This document shows positions 57,946 to 64,000 of a stretch of DNA of 64,000 nt, in pieces. Each line of letters opens with the position of its first letter. Position 1 is the stretch's first letter. The DNA is from SG8-41 sp963802355. Lineage in GTDB: Bacteria > Pseudomonadota > Gammaproteobacteria > Burkholderiales > SG8-41. A program made the translations under genes and the position numbers. The notes below the pieces were generated by a model, which was not told the origin of the DNA, ran no database searches, and saw nothing but the letters and a program-made list of their open reading frames with translations. The DNA lies in assembly GCA_963802355.1 (NCBI GenBank), contig CAWDIV010000024.1, positions 310,001-374,000 of the forward strand. The letters run 5' to 3'.

Positions 57946-58185
57946 GCGCGCTCACGTGCCCTTCGCATTCAACAACGTCGTCGCGGCATTGCCGCATGTA
58001 CAGTCCGGCAGGTTGAGACCCATGGCGGTAGCGACCGCGCAGCGCGTGCCCAACCTGCCCGAGGTCCCGACGATCGCGGAGAGCGGGCTGCCCGGCTAGG
58101 AGGGCCTGCTCTTCTACGCGCTCGTGGCGCCCGCAAAGACGCCGCAGGCAATCGACGAGGGTCATACAGGCGGGCGGCATCCAGC
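57946..58185 (+). pseudogene. Fragment of a Bug-type (tripartite tricarboxylate transporter) substrate-binding protein
   Basis: Only an internal and C-terminal piece remains: HVPFAFNNVVAALPHVQSGR, LRPMAVATAQRVPNLPEVPT, IAESGLPG, an in-frame TAG where the family has Tyr, then EGLLFYALVAPAKTPQAI. These are the hallmark blocks of Bug receptors, which are abundant in Betaproteobacteria and often have about 320 residues. The N-terminal two thirds with the signal peptide are absent and the preceding sequence is the SDR gene. It is therefore a true remnant rather than a sequencing artefact. Confidence 0.72.
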
Positions 58186-58217
58186 CTGAGTGAGGCGGTG
58201 TTGCCGTGCGAGATACC

Positions 58218-58259
58218 GCGTCTCAGATAAAGCGTCCCAGATAGGGCGTCTCAGAATAC
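58218..58259. repeat. 14-nt tandem repeat, second locus (GCGTCTCAGATAAA)
   Basis: Three consecutive 14-base units: GCGTCTCAGATAAA, GCGTCCCAGATAGG, GCGTCTCAGAATAC. The unit is the same as at 21247-21381, 37 kb away. Confidence 0.9.
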
Positions 58260-58319
58260 GGCGCTAAAAAAAGTCACGGGCTGTGCGCAGCGACCGCATT
58301 GTGTTAGCCACGGAATCGG

Positions 58320-58341
58320 CCCCGCGCAAGTTTGCGCGGGG
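58320..58341. terminator. Perfect 10-bp hairpin upstream of the luciferase-like fragment
   Basis: CCCCGCGCAA (58320-58329), GT, TTGCGCGGGG (58332-58341). In practice a nine-pair stem with a four-base loop. No T-run follows, so it may be a transcript-end stem of the older locus or a leader structure; it lies 31 bases before the next start codon. Confidence 0.45.
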
Positions 58342-58372
58342 CGTTATCATTGTTCCTCTTCACAATAAGAGA

Positions 58373-58576
58373 ATGAACATGGACACCGGAACGTTCCTGC
58401 TCATGCAATCGCCTTCCGCCCGTTCCTCGGAGGAGATTTACACGCGCGGTCTCGAACTGGCCCAGGCCGCCGAAACCCTCGGCTTCCGCAACGTCTGGCT
58501 CGCCGAGCATCACTTTTCGACCTACGGCTATCTGTCCCGTCCCGTCCAGCTGCCACGTACGCGCTCGCCGAGTTAA
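58373..58576 (+). pseudogene. N-terminal fragment of a luciferase-like (LLM) flavin monooxygenase
   Basis: MNMDTGTFLLMQSPSARSSE, EIYTRGLELAQAAETLGFRN, VWLAEHHFSTYGYLSRPVQL are the first 60-odd residues of an LLM-class flavin-dependent oxidoreductase: the first barrel strand and the AEHHF motif. A shift near 58550 then leads to a stop, and no later part of the family is found. Downstream sequence belongs to a different gene fragment, so a deletion joined two genes here. Confidence 0.7.
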
Positions 58577-58599
58577 TCTATTACCGCAAAGTCGCGGAT

Positions 58600-58836
58600 C
58601 TCTCTCCTGCCCTTCGGCCGTGGCGTATACGCCGGATTCTCAGCGGAAGCGGGGGAGGCGTGGGGTGGCTCGCGCGACTTCAATGCCGACAACGCGACTT
58701 TTGCCGGAAGTGTGTCCTTGGGGCAGATACCGTCGTTGGTGCTTTGCACCTTGGCTTTGGCTACGCAGAAGGCGGCAACACCGCGATTTATCTCCAACTT
58801 GGTCCCGCTATTAAGCCTCGTCCGCAAAAGCGCTGA
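58600..58836 (+). pseudogene. C-terminal beta-barrel fragment of a patatin/surface-antigen-type protein
   Basis: Two frames together read LPFGRGVYAGFSAEAGEAWG, RDFNADNATFAGSV, then VLGADTVVGALHLGFGYAEG, GNTAIYLQLGPA and a short tail to the stop at 58836. The order 'LGADTxxGxLxLGxGYAEGGxxxxYLxLG' is the end of the barrel domain attached to NTE-type patatin phospholipases (PlpD type) and other Omp85-like proteins. Everything N-terminal is missing; the LLM fragment abuts it. It is probably the outcome of a deletion fusing two genes. Confidence 0.6.
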
Positions 58837-58862
58837 TCGAACGGACCCACTGGCCCCTGCGA

Positions 58863-59363
58863 TTACGTCAATTCGTTCAAGAGACTCCCGAGATCCAGCG
58901 GGCGCGTGTACATCGTGAGAGCGCCGCTTTCCGTTTTCGGCCATTCGTCCTTTGGCCGATCCCAGTAGAGCTCCACGCCATTCCCATCAGGATCGCGAAG
59001 ATAGAGTGCCTCGCTCACGCCATCCGACGCGCCCTCCAGCGGAATGCCCGCGCGCTGAAGGCGACGCAAGGCGTCGGACAAGTCCGCACGTGTCGGGTAA
59101 AGAACAGCGAGATGATAGAGTCCAGTGGTGCCCGGCGCAGGCGGTGATCCTCCGAGACTCTCCCAAGTATTGAGCCCAATGTGGTGATGATAACCACCCG
59201 CCAAATGAAGGCCGCGGATGTTCCGTATCGAACCATCAACTCGAATCCGAGCACCTCGCAATAAAACCCAAGCGCGCGCTCGATGTCCGAAACCTTCAAA
59301 TGGACGACCGATGCATGCCCGCGCAGAGATCGGCCCTTCCTGACGCGCGGCGCTTTCGCTCAC
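58863..59363 (-). CDS. VOC-family (glyoxalase/extradiol dioxygenase-like) protein, frameshifted
   Basis: Read in two frames: VHLKVSDIERALGFYCEVLG, FELMVRYGTSAAFI, then AGGYHHHIGLNTWESLGGSP, PAPGTTGLYHLAVLYPTRAD, LSDALRRLQRAGIPLEGASD and LYLRDPDGNGVELYWDRPKD. Two beta-alpha-beta modules with metal ligands His (VHLKV), His (HHIGLN or YHLAV) and Glu (GVELYW) make a CatE-like VOC protein of about 165 residues. Substrate unknown. The single frame change lies near 59205 and could be an error or a mutation; the surrounding remnants make either possible. Confidence 0.75.
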   Translation of the reverse strand: MSESAARQEGPISARACIGRPFEGFGHRARAWVLLRGARIRVDGSIRNIRGLHLAGGYHHHIGLNTWESLGGSPPAPGTTGLYHLAVLYPTRADLSDALRRLQRAGIPLEGASDGVSEALYLRDPDGNGVELYWDRPKDEWPKTESGALTMYTRPLDLGSLLNELT

Positions 59364-59415
59364 TTGAATTGCTTCAATGACCGCTCAGCGGTCGATGAAG
59401 ACCGCAAAGCTCAGC

Positions 59416-60906
59416 CTACTGATCTTTCACCACGATGTAGCGTGTGACCCCTTGTGGAAACCTGGAGGAGGACTTCCTTTTCGGACTTCAGTTTTTCGCT
59501 CATCTCCACCGCGTCATCGGAGTTTTTCACCTTTTTCTGCTCAATCGAGGTGGATCAGTCTCCGACACGGACCCCGGCGGCGGCGCAAAGCGAATCCTCG
59601 TTCACCTCGGTCACGACCACTCCTGTGGCGTTTTCCGAAATGCCGTATTCTTCGGCTGGTCTCGTGGAGATCCGACACCTGAACTCCATCCAGCACATCC
59701 GGATCAGTTGATTCGGGCTGGGCCTTCGGAAGCCGAAGTTTCTCATCTGCAGGGCGTTCAGCCAGCGTCACCTCGGCCTTCTTGCCCTCGCCATTGCCAG
59801 GTAGGAAGCTCGACCTTCGATCCCGGCGTCAAGCCGCCGATCGTCATTCGCAGCTCACTAGGGGTTTCAACTGTCTTGCCGTTTACACTCGTGATGACAT
59901 CGCCCGGTTCCATCCCTGCATTTTCGGCCGGACTCTGGGCTCGACGGATTTGGATCAACGCACCAGCAGTACTCTTGAGCTTGAACTTGCTGGCGAGACT
60001 TTCGTCGAGCAGCTGCATATCCACGCCAAGGAAACCGCGCACTACGCGGCCGTGCTGGATGATGCTATCCATGATCGACCGCGCCATGTTCGCCGGAACT
60101 GCGAAACCGATGCCCGCATTGGTCCCGGTTCGAGAGAAGATCGCGGTATTTACGCCAAGGAGCCGTCCCTCGATATCCACGAGCGCGCCGCCGGAGTTAC
60201 CTGGATTGATGCTGGCGTCTGTCTGAATGAAATTCTCATACGCGACGATCCCCATGTCATTCCGTCCAATGGACGAGATAATCCCCATCGTCACCGTCTG
60301 CGTCAGTCCGAATGGATTCCCAATCGCAATCGCGAAATCTCCGACACGCAGCTTGTCGCTATCGGCGAAGGTAATCGCGGGCACGTCCTTCAACTCCACT
60401 TTCAACACGGCCAGGTCCGATCCGGGGTCAGATCCAATCTTCTTGGCCGTGTACTCCTTCTTGTCGCCAGCCAGCGTGATGATGATGTCGTCGGCGCCCT
60501 CGATTACGTGATTATTCGTCAGGATGTGTCCGTCCTTCGAAACAATCACCCCTGAACCGGTCCGAGAAGCGCTTCCTTGTGTACGCCGTTGCGCCGCCTC
60601 GAGCGAGGCTGTGGGGTTTCGTCCTCCTGGGTGTCTTCTTCCGCATCCGGAAGGCCGTAGAACCGGCGGAAAAGCGGGTCGTTGAAGAGCGGCGATTGCG
60701 CCCGGGTGCGGCCCTTCACGTTCTTGGTAGTGCTAATCTGCACGACGCTTGGGGCCACTTTTTCCACGACCGGCGCAAAGCTGGTGATGACCCCAGCCTG
60801 CCTGCTCACTGGTGCGGGATCCACGGTGACTGGGGCTTTGGGCTTCTCGGGTCCTCCGCGCCCCGAGAGGGGCGATCAAACCGGAGAAAATGACGATGCG
60901 AGTCAA
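59416..60906 (-). CDS. DegP/HtrA-type periplasmic serine protease (frameshifted)
   Basis: A short hydrophobic leader (LTRIVIFSGLIAPL, possible TTG start at 60906) is followed by GVITSFAPVVEKVAPSVVQI. After a shift near 60550 the trypsin-like core is intact: GHILTNNHVIEGADDIIITL (His), SDPGSDLAVLKVE (Asp), TDASINPGNSGGALVDIEGR (Ser in GNSGG). PDZ1 has QSPAENAGMEPGDVITSVNG. After further shifts, PDZ2 reads GVVVTEVNEDSLCAAAGVRV, and the end VEMSEKLKSEKEVLLQV stops near 59416. About 495 residues, a normal DegP length. It acts as a chaperone-protease for misfolded envelope proteins. GC content appears lower than that of the main part of the window, hinting at a different origin. Confidence 0.85.
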
Positions 60907-61268
60907 GCGAGAGGAACGTGAGTATACTGGTTCGCGATGTGACAGATGTGAAAACGGAGCGTTCAAGGGCGAACGCATTTTACAGTTTCTCAGATACTAC
61001 GAACGGACAACTCCGCAACTTACCGCTTCTTGGTAGATTCGGTCTTGCTCTCGACCGGGGTGGCGAACTCTTCCTTCAGGCACGCCCCGAGATGTCGCGC
61101 GACGTTCACGGTTTTCTCATTGGTCACTTGGGACCTGAGCGAGCGATGTTCGGCCGCTCCTTCGACATTCCCCTGCTCGCGCTCGCTGAGGACCCCGAGC
61201 TGCAATCGACGCGTGTCGAGCCAGATCGTCGCGGTACCTGACGATCAGGATTCGGACGAGGTGTTGCC
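60907..61268. other. Gap between degP and the helicase; uncertain minus-strand coding remnant
   Basis: A minus-strand frame ending at 61020 reads QLGVLSEREQGNVEGAAEHR, SLRSQVTNEKTVNVARHLGA, CLKEEFATPVESKTESTKKR. Its charged, low-repeat composition looks protein-like, and it would lie just upstream of degP, but no family is recognised and no clear start exists. Plus-strand frames here look like chance. Confidence 0.3.
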
Positions 61269-63989
61269 GTGACGGAGATACGGTATTCGACGGGGGACCT
61301 CGTACGTAGCCAGCGATTTGGGATCGGCCGAGTGCGGTTCGACGATGGTGCGACGGTCATCGTCCGGTTCGCACACGGCATCGAGGAGTGCGCGAAGGCC
61401 ACGCTCTCATCGGTGGCCACGCCGCTACAGGCGCTCGGACAACCCGAATGGCCAGCCCCTGGAGGTCATCGCCCGCGTCCAAGCCGAGGCCATACAGTCC
61501 GCCAACGACACCTGGGGGGTTTTCTCTCGATCTCGCATCGAGCTCCTGCCCCATCAGCTGTGGGTCTGCCGCCGGGTCCTGGAACGGTGGCCGACCCGCT
61601 GGCTGGTGGCAGACGACGTCGGCCTTGGGAAGACCATCGAAGCCGGGCTTCACCTGGCCCCTCCTCTCACGGGGGTCCGTGAAGCGGCTGCTGATTCTCT
61701 GCCCGGCCTCGCTGGTGGAGCAGTGGCAGTGGCGCTTGAAGGAGATGTTCGATATTCGGTTGACGAGGTATCTGCCCGAACTGGACACCGACCGGTCGGA
61801 CTTCTGGAACAGTCAGAGCTACGTTGTCGCCTCGTTGCAGACGTTGCGGCTCGACCGGGCGGGCGCCAGGACCGACTGATCGAGGGTGATCCGTGGGATC
61901 TGGTGATGGTAGACGAGGCCCACCACCTCAACGCCGACGAGCACAGCGGGCCTACCCTGGGCCATAGGCTTGTGGAGCAGTTGGTTGACAAGGGCCGGGT
62001 GACCTCGCTGGTCTTTTTCACGGGCACCCCCCACCGTGGCAAAGACTACGGTTTTTGGTCGCTGTTGCACCTATTGCGGCCCGACCTCTTTGATCCGAAA
62101 AAGCCGAAGCGCTCGCAGCTACCCCTGCTCAGCCAGGTCATGATCAGGAACAACAAGCAGAATGTTACCGACCTCAAAGGGAACCGGCTCTTCCAGGCGC
62201 CTCTCGTGGAGACGGTAACCTACCGATACTCCGATGTAGAGGCGCGATTTTATCGGATGCTGACCGAATTCATCTTGCGGGGCGAGGCGTACGCATCGGG
62301 CATCTCGGGGACGAACGGGCGAGCCGTCATCCTAGTCCTGATCGCCATGCAGAAACTTGCCTCCAGCTCTGTGGCCGCTATCCGTCGGGCGCTGAAACGG
62401 CTCGACGGCATCGTGAGCGCCAAGGCTGCCGCAGCCACGGCGCAGGCCAAGAAAAGAGGTGGGGAGCGCCAAGTCGGGGTGGCCGAGTATGAAGAGGCAG
62501 ACACTACGGGCGATCTGGACCGCATGAGCCAAATGGAAGAGGAATTCGTGGCGGAGTGGAGCGGACTCCGGCTCATGTCGGACGAAGAACCCAGGCTGCG
62601 ACAACTGATCGAAGCGGCGGACGCCGTCACGGAAGAGACCAAGGTTCAGGAGATTCTTTCGATACTGCGCACGCGATTTGAAGGCCGTTCAGTGGTGCTG
62701 TTTACCGAGTACAAGGCAACCCAGTCGCTCATCCTATCGTCCCTCATCAAGGAGTTCGGCGAGGGCTGCGCATCCTTCATCAATGGAGACGAGCGTGCCG
62801 ACGACGTAGTGGAAGCAGAGGGGGGCCGCGCACGCTCCACGAAAGTCGAGAGAACGCCGCCGAGCGATTCAATGCAGGAGCCGTCCGCTTTCTCGTCTCA
62901 ACGGAGGCCGGCGGAGAAGGCATCGACCTTCAGGAACGCTGCCACAGTCTCATCCACATCGACCTGCCGTGGAATCCCATGCGGATGCATCAACGGGTCG
63001 GGCGGTTGAACCGCTACGGGCAGACGATGAAGGTCGAAGTCATCAGCCTCCACAACCCCGACACGGTCGAATCGCTGATCTGGGACAAGCTCAACCAGAA
63101 GCTCGAGAACATCATGCAGGCGCTCACCGAGGTGATGGATGAGCCCGAGGATCTGCTGCAACTCGTCCTCGGAATGACATCGCCGTCGGTATTCAGGGAG
63201 CTCTTCGCCGAGGCTCATAGAGTTCCGACGGAGGCACTCTCCGACTGGTTCGATCGAAGTCGGCGCAATTTGGAGGGAGGGATGCGGTCGATACCGTCAG
63301 GACCTGGTCGGCTACGCTGCTCGGTTCGACTACCAACAGGTTTCAGACAAGCTGCCAAGAACCGATCTGCCGGCACTCAAATTCTTCCTGAGGTCGATGT
63401 TGGTGCTGAACGGACGCCAGGCGCGAGAAGACGGGGAGGCACTCTCGTTCAAGACTCCAGACCCATGGCTTGACGATCCAGGCGTTCGCCCGAGCTACGA
63501 GAGCTTGATCTTTGATCGCGGCATACGGTCACGGGAGGCTGCCCAACGGGTCGTAGGGGTCGGACACGCGGCTTCGACCAAGCGCTCCACCAGGCGAAGA
63601 ACTACACCTCCTCCGTGGCAGCGATTCCCTCAGACGTACTTGCCAAGCCTCTCGTGGTGTTCTCCATCATCGATCAGGTCACGACCGAATCCACCGTGGT
63701 TCGGTTAGTGATCGCGGGCGTCGAGTTAGTGGACGGGACGACACCCACCTTGTTACGCGACTGGGAGCTGCTTGAGCGTCTCAACGACATCGTCTCATCG
63801 CGCGGCCAACGTCGGCTACGAACTTCATCCGCACCTCCCGATCCCGCCGTCGTCTTGCCTGGCATGCAACGCGCCCAACAGGTGGTTGAAGTGCTCATCT
63901 CGAAGTTGGACCTTCCATTCAAAATGCCCGTGGTAACGCCACTGGCAGTGCTGTGGCCAGCCCCTGCCCCGTCCGCCCTGACAAGCTGA
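61269..63989 (+). CDS. SNF2/RapA-like DEAD-box helicase (frameshifted; 3' end near window edge)
   Basis: From ATG-less start MTEIRYSTGDLVRSQRFGIG (GTG at 61269), an N-terminal small beta domain (RVRFDDGATVIVRFAHGIEE) leads to an SNF2 core. It has IELLPHQLWVCRRVLERWPT, Walker A WLVADDVGLGKTIEAGL, LLILCPASLVEQWQWRLKEM, the DEAH box WDLVMVDEAHHL, FFTGTPHRGKDYGFWSLLHL, RSVVLFTEYKATQSLIL and HQRVGRLNRYGQTMKVEVIS. A C-terminal region follows (FDYQQVSDKLPRTDLPALKF, AKPLVVFSIIDQVTTESTVV). RapA-type helicases of this length often occur in phage-defence loci, including DISARM, but also alone. At least five frame changes occur, near 61450, 61670, 61860, 62870 and 63290. The stop at 63989 may be an artefact. 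Confidence 0.8.
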
Positions 63990-64000
63990 GGCAGGCGACC

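Noticed and set aside
61269..63989. Calling the terminal helicase DrmD of a DISARM system
   Set aside because: SNF2/RapA motifs alone do not distinguish DISARM from stand-alone helicases, and no DISARM partner is visible.

Overview
The window is high-GC DNA that looks like a betaproteobacterial chromosome. Pointers are the order rpfE-like, recJ, prfB, lysS; lolC/lolD beside comEC; divergent bamD and rluD; a phaC-phaB-phaR polyhydroxybutyrate cluster; a PEP-CTERM protein; and a fused MalQ-TreY enzyme next to treZ. The species is not identifiable from sequence alone.

Layout. 1-10.3 kb is a storage-glucan/trehalose block: glgX 3' end, treZ, a malQ-treY fusion, and convergent glgP. A tRNA-Val(GAC) follows. 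10.6-16 kb holds a formylglycine-generating-enzyme-like lipoprotein or secreted protein, a hydratase, relA, a zinc-ribbon membrane protein with an HEAGH motif, and tag. 16-28 kb is housekeeping (comEC, HD protein, DUF2062, alkA-like, lolD, lolC/E, rpfE-like, recJ, prfB) in which many genes carry single-base frameshifts. 28-33 kb has lysS, acetoacetyl-CoA synthetase and an EamA transporter. 33.3-36.9 kb is a low-GC accessory islet of short genes: a PEP-CTERM protein, two paralogous pairs of unrecognised small proteins (families A and B) and two zinc-ribbon miniproteins. 37-45.9 kb carries bamD, rluD, pgeF, a ZIP transporter, the PHB genes, rimO and a DUF1232 protein. 46-52.4 kb has a DinG-type helicase and a ferric-iron ABC importer (fbpA, fbpB, fbpC). 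52.4-56.9 kb has mltB and a large cyclase-ATPase-TPR protein. 57-64 kb is a region of decayed fragments (Bug receptor, luciferase-like, patatin-type barrel), a VOC protein, a DegP protease and a RapA-like SNF2 helicase that runs to the window edge.

Two repeat systems run through the intergenic spaces. The first is an interspersed palindrome (15-bp perfect stem, 11-nt loop, four copies) set in longer GC-rich or AT-rich elements; one copy forms the 3' end of treZ. The second is a set of tandem tracts with a 7- or 14-nt period and different motifs in different places, reminiscent of cyanobacterial heptamer repeats; several supply the C-terminal codons of neighbouring genes.

Frameshifts cluster at about 15.7-27.2, 40-45, 48-53 and 56.8-64 kb and hit genes expected to be essential (lolCD, prfB), so most are probably sequence errors. 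The one in prfB codon 28 is different: it is the conserved programmed +1 site. Joined coordinates are given for frameshifted genes.
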